Positions 6,563 through 13,416 of a DNA stretch of 13,416 bases are shown here, piece after piece. This stretch comes from JBFJWU01 sp041623475 [NCBI: bacterium]. GTDB taxonomy: Bacteria; J088. Under the pieces are notes generated by a model, which had not been told where the DNA came from, made no database searches, and saw only the letters and a program-made list of their open reading frames with translations. The stretch lies in NCBI GenBank assembly GCA_041623475.1, contig JBFJWU010000055.1:1-13416 (forward strand), given 5' to 3'. The position numbers and the translations under genes were made by a program. Position 1 is the first letter of the stretch. Each line of letters opens with the position of its first letter.

Positions 6563-8122
6563 ATGTCAGCCGCAGGGGAGGTGGATCCGGTACAGGTACT
6601 GGTTGAACGGTTCGGTTTTGAGGATTTTCGGCCCGGTCAGCGCGAGATCATCGACAGTGTAATGGCTGGCCGGGATACTCTGGCAGTTATGCCGACAGGC
6701 GGGGGCAAGTCAGTATGCTATCAACTGCCTGCAGTGGCGCGGCCGGGTATCACTCTGGTCATATCGCCACTGATTGCGTTAATGGATGACCAGGTGGCTG
6801 CGTTGGATGATTTCGGTATTCCGGCTGGCTGCATCCACAGTGGCAAAGATCGTGACCAGAAACGGGATATCTTTGCAGCGATGCGACACGAGGATCGGTT
6901 CCTGCTGTATGTGTCACCCGAACGGGTCCAGATGGATGGATTCCAGTCGTGGTTCCGGGGGCAGGACATCGACTTGATCGCGGTGGACGAAGCGCACTGT
7001 GTGTCCCAATGGGGGCACGACTTTCGGCCCGACTATCAGCGGATCAGCCAGTTGCGGGAGCTTCGGCCGGAGATACCGATCCTGGCGCTGACAGCAACAG
7101 CAACACCACAGGTCCTGGATGATGTTGCGGTGCAATTGGGCATGACAGATCCGGACAGGCACGTCTACGGATTTTATCGGCCCAACCTGTATTACCAGGT
7201 TGAGCACTGCGACAATGACGACCAGAAAATGGCATATTTGCGACAGGCGTTGGCCGATTTTCCAGACGGCCGTGCGATTGTCTATTGTGGGACACGCAAA
7301 GTTACGGAAGCTGTCGCCGTCGAGCTGAGTCGCGAACTGGACGGTGTCGGGCACTACCACGCAGGCATGGGTACCGAGTGGCGCGAGCGAATCGCGGCCG
7401 ACTATGATGCGGGCCGGATTCGCATACTGGCGGCAACAAACGCGTTTGGCATGGGTGTTGACCATCCGGACGTGCGGCTGGTTGTTCATTTCCAGATTCC
7501 GGCCAATATCGAATCGCTGTACCAGGAAATGGGCCGGGCGGGCCGGGACGGCCAGGATTCAACGTGCCTGGTATTGTTCGCCCAGAAAGACAAGGGACTG
7601 CAATCCTATTTCATCCAGAACTCAGATGCGCCGTACGACGAGATCAATCGGCGCTGGCGGGGCCTGGACAACCTGCTTGCGTATCTGGACGGCGGCGAAT
7701 GCCGGCACGCAGGCATCCTGACCTATTTCCAGGACCAGATGCGTATCGATGCCTGTGGCCATTGCGACGTATGCGATATTGGATCGTCCCGTCGCGTTCA
7801 GCCCGACCAGGCGTCACTGGATCGGACGCGGAAGCCAAAATCAAAAAAGAAGACGGTCCTGCTGCCCGATGTTGTTGCCGGAACGGCCCTGGCCGGTGAT
7901 GCGCTGGAACGGCAGCGCCACCTGAAGGAATGGCGCAAGGAGTTTGCCAAGGCGAACGATATGCCGGCATTCATGATTTTCAGCAACAAGACGTTACGGG
8001 CGTTGGCCGAAACCGATCCCAGGACCAGCGATGAATTGCTGGACATCCACGGACTGGGCGAGAAAAAGGTTGAAATCTACGGACGGCTGATTCTGGAGCA
8101 GTTGGAGCTGTTGCGGGACTAG
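6563..8122 (+). CDS. recQ: ATP-dependent DNA helicase RecQ, short form with HRDC domain but no winged helix
   Basis: RecQ helicases unwind DNA 3' to 5' in recombination and stalled-fork repair. Visible in the 519-residue protein are FRPGQREII (22-30), Walker A MPTGGGKS (43-50), the DEAH box (142-145) running into CVSQWGHDFRPDY, ALTATA (175-180) and QEMGRAGRDG (321-330). Zinc-binding cysteines are Cys380, Cys398, Cys401 and Cys404. An HRDC-like domain covers about residues 452-517, with FSNKTLRAL and DIHGLGEKK. Between the last zinc Cys and HRDC lie only about 48 residues, including a basic RKPKSKKK linker, whereas E. coli RecQ (about 609 residues) has a winged-helix domain of roughly 110 residues there. 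The reading frame is uninterrupted, so this is a shorter architecture and not a frameshift. The start is fixed by AGGAGG at 6553-6558, four bases before ATG. Its TAG shares CTAG with the convergent glycosidase gene. Confidence 0.94.
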   Translation: MSAAGEVDPVQVLVERFGFEDFRPGQREIIDSVMAGRDTLAVMPTGGGKSVCYQLPAVARPGITLVISPLIALMDDQVAALDDFGIPAGCIHSGKDRDQKRDIFAAMRHEDRFLLYVSPERVQMDGFQSWFRGQDIDLIAVDEAHCVSQWGHDFRPDYQRISQLRELRPEIPILALTATATPQVLDDVAVQLGMTDPDRHVYGFYRPNLYYQVEHCDNDDQKMAYLRQALADFPDGRAIVYCGTRKVTEAVAVELSRELDGVGHYHAGMGTEWRERIAADYDAGRIRILAATNAFGMGVDHPDVRLVVHFQIPANIESLYQEMGRAGRDGQDSTCLVLFAQKDKGLQSYFIQNSDAPYDEINRRWRGLDNLLAYLDGGECRHAGILTYFQDQMRIDACGHCDVCDIGSSRRVQPDQASLDRTRKPKSKKKTVLLPDVVAGTALAGDALERQRHLKEWRKEFAKANDMPAFMIFSNKTLRALAETDPRTSDELLDIHGLGEKKVEIYGRLILEQLELLRD

Positions 8123-10230
8123 TTGTTCGACTGGCCGGCGACAACATCAAATGTCCAGGCGTGGGACCGTAAGTCGCGGCCATCGAGTACCAGTGACGCA
8201 GCATATCGGCCGGTCTGGCGGACAAATCGCGATGCTCCAGGATCGTAATAGCGGAGGTCGTCATCAGCTATTGCCAGCGTTACGCTGGCTGTTTCGCCGC
8301 CGTCCAGCCGCAATTTCCGGAACGCTTTCAATTCACGCGGTGGTCGTTCGGGTCCATCTGCCGGATAGGTCACAAATAATTGGGCCAATGTCGTCCCCGG
8401 ACGCTCGCTTGCATTGCGAACCACAAACGAAAACAAATGACCGGACTGTCGGTCACTGGCCACCTCTGGATCGATGGAATCCAGTTTTATGTCAGCGAAC
8501 GACAGGCCAAACCCGAACGGCCACGCAGGCTGCATGCCGTTCCGGTCCTGGTAGCGGTAGCCGTGGTACAGGTCATAACGAATCGAGCGGGCCCGCCGGT
8601 CGAAGAACGGCAGGTCGTCGGCGCTGCGCGGGAAGACGCAGGGCAACCTGCCACCCGGGTCGCGGTCCCCAGCCAGGATATCCGCCAACGCATCACCACC
8701 GGCCATCCCTGGATACCAGGCCATGACAATGGCGGCAACATCATCGCGCCAGGATTCGCAGACAATCGGAGCGCCCCCGACCAGGACCACTATGGTCCTG
8801 GGATTTGCCGCTGCAACGGACTTGACCAGACGTTCATCGGCGGCTGAAAGCGTCAATTCCCTGCGGTCGCCACCCCATAAAACAAGGTTCTCGCCTTCAT
8901 CGCGGTGGGATTGCCCGACGACGACAATCGCCGCCTCTGCCCTGGCGGCCAATCGAGCCGCCCGCCTGTGCCGTCGTCCGTCATAGAACAACAATTTAGT
9001 GTCCGGCGATCGGTCAGCCAGGCCCTGCTGGAATGTTCGAACTGCCAGGGGCCGGACCCGGCTGCTGCCATGGTCGCCCAGGTTGGCGGCCCCTGCCAGA
9101 CGTCCGAGAAGGGCGACTGATTTCAGCCGACTGAAATCCAGTGGCAGGGTTGGTGTACGGTTAATTTCATAGTTCTGCAAAAGGACCATACTGTCAGCCG
9201 CAACATTTCGGGCGAGTTCGCGATGAGCCTGTCCCGCGACAACGGACGGCTGGTATCGCCGTGGTTCGCCAACTGTGGAAAAGCGGCGTTGGGTCTGGAT
9301 CAGGCGGGTGGCCGCATCGTCGACCCGGTCGTGGTCCAGCCTGCCTCGTTTGAGAGCCCTTAGAACCCGGCGCCCAAAATGCATCCGGAACGGCATCTCC
9401 AGATCCTGGCCACCTGCCAACGCCCCTACACCATTGCGAATGCCAAACACGAAGTCTGACATCACAAACCCGGCAAACCCCCATTTGTTTTTCAGGATTT
9501 CGGTCAACAGGTCACTGCTGTGTCCGCACCATTGGCCGTTTACCTTGTTGTAGGCGCTCATAAACGACGCAGCGCCGGCATCGGCGCAGGCCTTGAAATG
9601 TGGCAAGTACAGTTCGTGCAGTGTTCGTTCATCGATCTGTACATCCAGTTTGAATCGCGAGTCTTCGATACTGTTGCACGCGAAATGTTTGACACAGGCC
9701 ATCACGTGGCGCTGGACCCCCTCGACAGCGGCAACTCCCATCGCGGTCAGGTGAACGGGATCCTCGCCGTATGTTTCCTGGGCTCGGCCCCAGGCCGGAT
9801 GGCGCAGCAGATTGATGCAAACACCGGCAAACAGATTGGCGCCCTGAACCCGAGCCTCGACACCGATGGCATCGGCTACCTGGTGTTCAAGCTCCGGGTC
9901 CCAGGTGGCGCCGCGGGCCATTGCAACCGGGAAGCAGGTGGAGTTGTACATGACGATCCCCCGCGGCCCGTCTGTAAAACGGATTCCGGGAATATTGTGT
10001 TCCGGGAGGTCCCCGGCGACAATTGGGCGGCGATTGTAATTGAACATCATGTCGACCAGGCGACCAATCGTCGCCGGACGGCCGGTCAGAAGTCTTAATT
10101 TCTGATGTGTTGTCAGGCGCGGCAGCAGTTCGGCGGGATCCGGGACTGTGCGGCTTTTGCCAGCTACAGGCGAAACAGGAAACCCGGGTGATCCTGAAGG
10201 ATCAGTTGACACCACCGCAGCACTTGTCAA
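8119..10230 (-). CDS. Glycoside hydrolase family 3 (beta-glucosidase-like)
   Basis: GH3 enzymes release beta-linked sugars from oligosaccharides or glycosides by a retaining mechanism. The 703-residue protein has the N-terminal barrel with FTDGPRG (85-91), GRAQETYGEDP (148-158), KHFACN (181-186), SAYNKVNG (225-232) and FVMSDF (255-260), whose Asp259 is the expected nucleophile. The second domain has VVVGQSHRDEGEN (436-448), with Glu445 or Glu447 the likely acid/base, and ends at WPFGFGLSF (570-578). A fibronectin-III-like domain covers about 590-690, including RPPRELKAFRKLRL. No signal peptide is seen, so it probably acts in the cytoplasm on imported sugars. The start is uncertain: TTG at 10230 or GTG at 10215 or 10212, all overlapping the end of the SEC-C gene, which implies translational coupling. 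Substrate specificity cannot be read from sequence. Confidence 0.92.
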   Translation of the reverse strand: MTSAAVVSTDPSGSPGFPVSPVAGKSRTVPDPAELLPRLTTHQKLRLLTGRPATIGRLVDMMFNYNRRPIVAGDLPEHNIPGIRFTDGPRGIVMYNSTCFPVAMARGATWDPELEHQVADAIGVEARVQGANLFAGVCINLLRHPAWGRAQETYGEDPVHLTAMGVAAVEGVQRHVMACVKHFACNSIEDSRFKLDVQIDERTLHELYLPHFKACADAGAASFMSAYNKVNGQWCGHSSDLLTEILKNKWGFAGFVMSDFVFGIRNGVGALAGGQDLEMPFRMHFGRRVLRALKRGRLDHDRVDDAATRLIQTQRRFSTVGEPRRYQPSVVAGQAHRELARNVAADSMVLLQNYEINRTPTLPLDFSRLKSVALLGRLAGAANLGDHGSSRVRPLAVRTFQQGLADRSPDTKLLFYDGRRHRRAARLAARAEAAIVVVGQSHRDEGENLVLWGGDRRELTLSAADERLVKSVAAANPRTIVVLVGGAPIVCESWRDDVAAIVMAWYPGMAGGDALADILAGDRDPGGRLPCVFPRSADDLPFFDRRARSIRYDLYHGYRYQDRNGMQPAWPFGFGLSFADIKLDSIDPEVASDRQSGHLFSFVVRNASERPGTTLAQLFVTYPADGPERPPRELKAFRKLRLDGGETASVTLAIADDDLRYYDPGASRFVRQTGRYAASLVLDGRDLRSHAWTFDVVAGQSNN

Positions 10231-10897
10231 AGCGCTTGCCGCTGCCGCACGGGCAAACCAGGTCCAACGACAATGTCGATGGATCCAGAAACGGCTCTCC
10301 TGGTTGAGGTGTGGCGGGTGCCGGTTCTCGCCCCAGTTCCCCGCACAATGCTTCAGTGTACTTGGCGATGTAAACGGCGGTGTCCCTCAGGGAATCGAAC
10401 TCAAGTCCGGAATCAGCCATGACGCGACTGCCAATGTCAAAAACCTCGGTGGTGATTGCACAGTCGCACTGTTCGTGTCCTTCCGGGAGCCAGTCTTTGA
10501 CATAATCCGCCAGGCTGGAGGCTCGGGACAGGATCCCATCCCGGTCCAGCCACTTAAGAAAACGATACAGCACCCGGCTGAACGATACGCGGTAACCTCG
10601 GCCCTGGGGGTAGTCATGTGGCAATAACTCCTGATAGCAGAAGTCCAGGCTTTTACGGGACCATTCATTGGGAGTCTCGCCGCAATCTGCCAACATCATC
10701 GTCACGAACGAGCGGATTATTGAATAAGCGTAGATTCGGTCCTGATCATCCAGTTCCTGCCAGCCGGGACTGGTGCGGAATCCGTCAAAGGCCCTTGCCG
10801 TCCATCCAGCGACCAGTCGGACGACCGGTTCGGGTACACCATCTGGTCCCCACGGACCGTACGGTTGCTGATCTTCCTGTGGCTCGGTTTCTTCCAT
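10202..10897 (-). CDS. SEC-C zinc-motif protein of unknown function
   Basis: A 231-residue, acidic, cytoplasmic-looking protein. Its C-terminus CPCGSGKRFDKCCG (215-228) is a SEC-C motif, the CxCx8CC zinc-binding element also found at the end of SecA, where it contacts SecB and ribosomes. Residues 25-190 look mostly helical, with an internal CDC (144-146), and I do not recognise them as a named domain. A short Pro/Glu linker precedes the motif. The last codons overlap the GH3 start region by up to 29 bases, so the two are probably one transcript. The ATG at 10897 has a GGAG only 13 bases upstream, longer spacing than usual. A role in protein handling is suggested by the motif but not shown. 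Confidence 0.82.
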   Translation of the reverse strand: MEETEPQEDQQPYGPWGPDGVPEPVVRLVAGWTARAFDGFRTSPGWQELDDQDRIYAYSIIRSFVTMMLADCGETPNEWSRKSLDFCYQELLPHDYPQGRGYRVSFSRVLYRFLKWLDRDGILSRASSLADYVKDWLPEGHEQCDCAITTEVFDIGSRVMADSGLEFDSLRDTAVYIAKYTEALCGELGREPAPATPQPGEPFLDPSTLSLDLVCPCGSGKRFDKCCGGVN

Positions 10898-10923
10898 CGG
10901 GTAACATCGTCTCCTGACTATTG

Positions 10924-10929
10924 ATTATA
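10924..10929 (-). promoter_or_regulatory. -10 box (TATAAT) for the SEC-C/GH3 transcript
   Basis: A perfect TATAAT on the - strand would start RNA near 10917, giving a roughly 20-base leader containing AGGAG. No canonical -35 is present at 16-18 bases; that region is instead occupied by a 13-bp palindrome, which suggests control by a bound activator or repressor. Confidence 0.45.
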
Positions 10930-10938
10930 GGATGCAGG

Positions 10939-10951
10939 GCATCGCCGATGC
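10939..10951. repeat. 13-bp palindrome, possible operator
   Basis: GCATCG (10939-10944) and CGATGC (10946-10951) form a perfect inverted repeat around one central base. It starts 9 bases upstream of the - strand TATAAT and covers the spacer/-35 region of the SEC-C promoter. Short and symmetric, it fits a dimeric regulator site, but palindromes of this size also arise by chance. Confidence 0.4.
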
Positions 10952-10987
10952 TCGCGCCACGCTTGCCAATAAAAACTCGACTGGTCG

Positions 10988-10996
10988 TGGTACACT
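10988..10996 (+). promoter_or_regulatory. Extended -10 promoter element for the wax ester synthase gene
   Basis: TGG followed by TACACT forms an extended -10 on the + strand. No matching -35 at the right distance is visible; a TTGCCA upstream is 22 bases away. RNA starting near 11003 would give a leader of about 85 bases containing an imperfect hairpin. Confidence 0.4.
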
Positions 10997-11005
10997 CGAT
11001 ATTTC

Positions 11006-11030
11006 CCCGGCGGCATTCGGTGCCGGCGGG
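11006..11030 (+). other. Imperfect hairpin in the leader of the wax ester synthase gene
   Basis: CCCGGCGGCA (11006-11015) pairs with TGCCGGCGGG (11021-11030) around the loop TTCGG, giving nine pairs with one G-G mismatch. There is no T run after it, so it is probably a leader structure and not a terminator. Its distance from the start codon (over 55 bases) leaves the ribosome site free. Confidence 0.5.
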
Positions 11031-11087
11031 CACTTGCTAACGGTCCGACCCGACTTTGGGTTGGTTGCCAGGATACGGAGTTGATCC

Positions 11088-12773
11088 ATGGAACGCCTGT
11101 CCGGCCTGGATGCGTCATTCTTATATCTTGAATCGCCGGCGATGCCGTTGAACGTCTGCTCGCTGATTATCTGCGATCCCAAAGATGCCCCGGCGCCAAT
11201 TGATTTTCAAAGTGTGATGATGCTGATGGAGCAGCGCGCATCCCAGATGCCGGTTTTTCGCCAGCGACTGGTCGAAGTGCCGATGAACCTGTACCACCCT
11301 GTCTGGGTCGATGACCCGGACTTTGACCTGATTCACCACGTTCGCCATATCGCATTGCCGGGCGACGGCGGGCCCAGGGAACTGGGTGAAATGGTTGGCC
11401 GTTTGTCAAGCGGCATGCTGGATCGGCGCTATCCCCTGTGGGAAGTCTGGTTGATCGAGGGGCTGGCCGGCGGAAAATTCGCGGTTTTCGGTAAGTTTCA
11501 CCACGCGGCCATTGACGGGGTAACCGGGGCCGGGCTGATGGCCCAGTTTTTTGATCTTGAACCAAAGGTCGTTGAACACCGAAAAATGCCACGTAGAAAG
11601 GGTGAACCCGTTCCCAGCGACGCAGAACTTGTCGGCATGGCGCTGCGATCACTCAGTGGTCAGCCCCGAAAACTGATCAAACTGCTGCGTAAAACGGTTG
11701 AGAATGCGGGCGAAGTCATTCGGCAACGAAGCGAGGAACGGGCCGAGCACGGTGGTGGGATGCTCAATGCGCCCCAGACGCATTTCAACGGTCCCGTGGG
11801 TCCACGCCGGAATCTGGCATTCGCCCGGGTCGACCTGGACGATATCAAGGCAATCCGCACCCAGACGGGTGCCAAAGTCAATGATATTGTCCTGGCCATC
11901 TGCGGCGGCGCGCTCCGTGAATTCCTGCGGCGCCAGGATGATTTGCCGGATGCCAGCCTGACCGCGATGGTACCGGTCTCGATCCACGGGCAAACCCAGG
12001 CGGCTGGCAGCAACCACGTCTCCGGGATGTGGGCGACGCTGGCGACCCAGGTCGAGGATCCGGCGACACGGCTCGAAATGATCCAGGAGGACACGCAGCA
12101 CGCCAAGGAAAGCCTGAATGCGGTTGGTGCTGAAATGCTGCAGGACTGGGCCGAGTTTACGTCGGCCAGGGCGTTTAACCTGGCCGTGCGCCTGTACAGC
12201 AGTACCGGGCTGTCAGCAACGGCACCGATCCACAATGTCATTATTTCCAACGTTCCGGGGCCAGTATTTCCGCTGTACCTGGCCGGCGCAAGGGTCGAAG
12301 CCATCTATCCGATCGGGCCCGTGTTCGAAGGGGCCGGGTTGAATATTACGCTGTTCAGTTTTGCAGGATCAGTCGATTTTGGATTTATGGTTGACCGGGA
12401 TATGGTCCCGGAGGTCTGGATGTTGGCGGACCTGGTCGTTGAAGCACTTGAGGACCTGATGAAAGCGGTTGGCGTCAAGCGTGCAGCAAAACCCAGGCCG
12501 CGGGTGCCAAAGTCAAAGGTTGCAACCAAAAAGAAGGCGGTAAAAAAGACGTCCGGCAAAAAGAGATCAACTAAGAAAGCGGCAGTCAAAGCTGACGGCA
12601 GAAAATCTACGGCGAAGAAAAAGCCCTCTGCTGGAACGAAATCGGTCGCGAAGCATTCCGCCAAGAAGAAACGGGCGACAAAGACAACCGGCGCACGCAA
12701 GAAGAATCCCGGCTCGGGCAGTCGCCTGGGCAACGATCCTCTGGCGGCCCTGGGCGAAAAGCGGGGCGGCTGA
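11088..12773 (+). CDS. Wax ester synthase / diacylglycerol acyltransferase with Lys-rich C-terminal tail
   Basis: WS/DGAT enzymes move acyl groups from acyl-CoA to fatty alcohols or diacylglycerol, making storage wax esters or triacylglycerol at the inner face of the membrane. The 561-residue protein opens with MERLSGLDASFLYLE, typical of the family, and has PLWEVWLIEGL (116-126), the catalytic HHAAIDG (138-144), MVPVSIHG (294-301) and SNVPGP (387-392). The enzyme domain ends near residue 462. Residues 464-561 form an extra tail with about 27 Lys, 9 Arg and many Ala, Thr and Ser, as in histone H1 or AlgP-like tails, ending in a neutral NDPLAALGEKRGG segment. Family members are usually about 450-480 residues. 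The tail DNA (12480-12710) is visibly more A-rich than its surroundings but remains in frame. The ATG at 11088 matches the family start, with GGAG about 6-7 bases upstream. Confidence 0.93.
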   Translation: MERLSGLDASFLYLESPAMPLNVCSLIICDPKDAPAPIDFQSVMMLMEQRASQMPVFRQRLVEVPMNLYHPVWVDDPDFDLIHHVRHIALPGDGGPRELGEMVGRLSSGMLDRRYPLWEVWLIEGLAGGKFAVFGKFHHAAIDGVTGAGLMAQFFDLEPKVVEHRKMPRRKGEPVPSDAELVGMALRSLSGQPRKLIKLLRKTVENAGEVIRQRSEERAEHGGGMLNAPQTHFNGPVGPRRNLAFARVDLDDIKAIRTQTGAKVNDIVLAICGGALREFLRRQDDLPDASLTAMVPVSIHGQTQAAGSNHVSGMWATLATQVEDPATRLEMIQEDTQHAKESLNAVGAEMLQDWAEFTSARAFNLAVRLYSSTGLSATAPIHNVIISNVPGPVFPLYLAGARVEAIYPIGPVFEGAGLNITLFSFAGSVDFGFMVDRDMVPEVWMLADLVVEALEDLMKAVGVKRAAKPRPRVPKSKVATKKKAVKKTSGKKRSTKKAAVKADGRKSTAKKKPSAGTKSVAKHSAKKKRATKTTGARKKNPGSGSRLGNDPLAALGEKRGG

Positions 12774-12806
12774 ACGCCGAATCGGCAGATTATTGACGGC
12801 TGTCTG

Positions 12807-12813
12807 TTTTTTT
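12807..12813 (+). terminator. T-run, weak candidate terminator
   Basis: Seven T residues follow the wax ester synthase gene by about 33 bases. Only a weak stem precedes them (GAC-GGCT-GTC, or CAGA with TCTG), so intrinsic termination is uncertain. Confidence 0.25.
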
Positions 12814-12906
12814 CCTGACTGCAGCCACTAAGATGAACCAGAGTTGCGGGAAAGTTGGTGCGGGCAGGGTCCGGATGTTGCCAATTGATCGAAGTGCAGG
12901 TTGAAA

Positions 12907-13416
12907 ATGGCTGGTTCCGGATTCGCCAGTTCACTGGAGGTTCTGTCGCCGCGATCGCTGAAGTATTTGAGCGACCGTCTGCAGGGGCTCGTCCGGGGCC
13001 GACTTTGGTTACAGGTTCTGATCGCCATGGTTGCCGGAATTGCGGTCGGCATTGCGTTGGGGCCATCCGCAGGATTGATCGGGCCTGAAACCGCGGCAGT
13101 CGTGACCAGCTGGCTGGCGCTGCCCGGACATATTTTCCTTGCTGGTATTCAAATGATCATCGTCCCGCTGGTGTTCGCGTCCATTATCCGTGGCCTCGCA
13201 GCCAGTGAAAACCCCGAGCAACTTCGCCAGATCGGTCTGCGGGCGGTCGGTCTGTTTGTATTGACGACTACGGTCGCAATCATCATCGGCATTGGCCTGG
13301 CCACCGCCATCGAACCCGGACGCTTCGTCGACGCGGTTACCCTGCAGCAATCGCTTGGAGGTGCACCCGGTGCGGTTGACCTGGTGCAACCGGCCGCCAG
13401 CAAGGCCCTGCCGGAC
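12907..13416 (+). CDS. Dicarboxylate/amino acid:cation symporter (DAACS), N-terminal part
   Basis: The gene starts at ATG 12907 and is still open at the window end, giving 170 residues of a protein that is normally about 400-450. DAACS transporters import glutamate, aspartate or C4-dicarboxylates with sodium ions or protons across the inner membrane. Visible are a polar, basic N-terminus (1-34), a first membrane span (35-52), a second around residues 63-79 flowing into GIQMIIVPLVFASIIRGLA (80-98), which is the family's signature second/third helix region, and a third span LFVLTTTVAIIIGIGLATAI (116-135). The following loop to 170 is the expected extracytoplasmic linker. An AGG 7 bases before ATG can serve as ribosome site. 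A 133-base gap separates it from the wax ester synthase gene. Substrate-binding motifs lie beyond the edge, so specificity is unknown. Confidence 0.9.
   Translation, partial: MAGSGFASSLEVLSPRSLKYLSDRLQGLVRGRLWLQVLIAMVAGIAVGIALGPSAGLIGPETAAVVTSWLALPGHIFLAGIQMIIVPLVFASIIRGLAASENPEQLRQIGLRAVGLFVLTTTVAIIIGIGLATAIEPGRFVDAVTLQQSLGGAPGAVDLVQPAASKALPD

Noticed and set aside
12305-13066. Open frame of 253 codons on the - strand across the acyltransferase tail and symporter start
   Set aside because: Its Phe-rich stretch is simply the complement of Lys codons in the tail, and it overlaps two well-supported genes.
1-13416. Defence island, phage, transposon or CRISPR content
   Set aside because: No integrase, transposase, nuclease/toxin pair, direct-repeat array or tRNA-linked attachment site is visible; the lone recQ and SEC-C genes are not enough to claim a defence system.

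Overview
The window reads as ordinary chromosome from a GC-rich bacterium, most likely a marine or soil gammaproteobacterium. That placement is inference: it rests on the DUF1365-cfa pairing, the wax ester synthase/DGAT, the outer-membrane-type lipoprotein signal, the sigma70-like promoters and even codon use throughout. I see no tRNA, rRNA, CRISPR array, insertion sequence or phage gene, and no gene-free stretch above 300 bases.

Left part, + strand (1-2860): the end of a DUF1365 protein, then cyclopropane-fatty-acyl-phospholipid synthase (cfa), then a UV-damage endonuclease (uvsE) whose ATG overlaps the cfa stop as ATGA. An isoprenylcysteine/phospholipid methyltransferase-like gene follows, broken by a TAG exactly where the family's conserved RHPMY tyrosine should be. 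In other proteobacteria DUF1365 and cfa genes are grouped or co-regulated with a photolyase in singlet-oxygen and light-stress responses. Here a UV endonuclease sits in that place, so the block looks like a membrane-plus-DNA light or oxidative damage unit.

Middle, - strand (2925-5199): a small protein with a degenerate receiver-like fold behind a disordered acidic leader, and a 535-residue propeller-like lipoprotein. They are separated by a perfect 14-bp inverted repeat that abuts a TATAAT box. The lipoprotein has a good sigma70-type promoter.

Middle, + strand (5346-8122): a hemolysin III/PAQR membrane protein, a small three-helix membrane protein, and a short RecQ helicase that keeps the helicase core, zinc cysteines and HRDC domain but has no room for the usual winged-helix domain.

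Right part: on the - strand, a SEC-C zinc-motif protein overlaps a GH3 beta-glycosidase, whose stop codon shares the palindrome CTAG with the recQ stop. Diverging from these on the + strand is a wax ester synthase/diacylglycerol acyltransferase with a roughly 98-residue Lys-rich, histone-H1-like tail, then the start of a dicarboxylate/amino acid:cation symporter cut by the window edge.

No clearly new multi-gene system is visible. The best leads are the cationic tail on the acyltransferase, the cfa-uvsE coupling, the nonsense-interrupted methyltransferase, the RecQ lacking its winged helix, and the palindrome next to the receiver-like gene.
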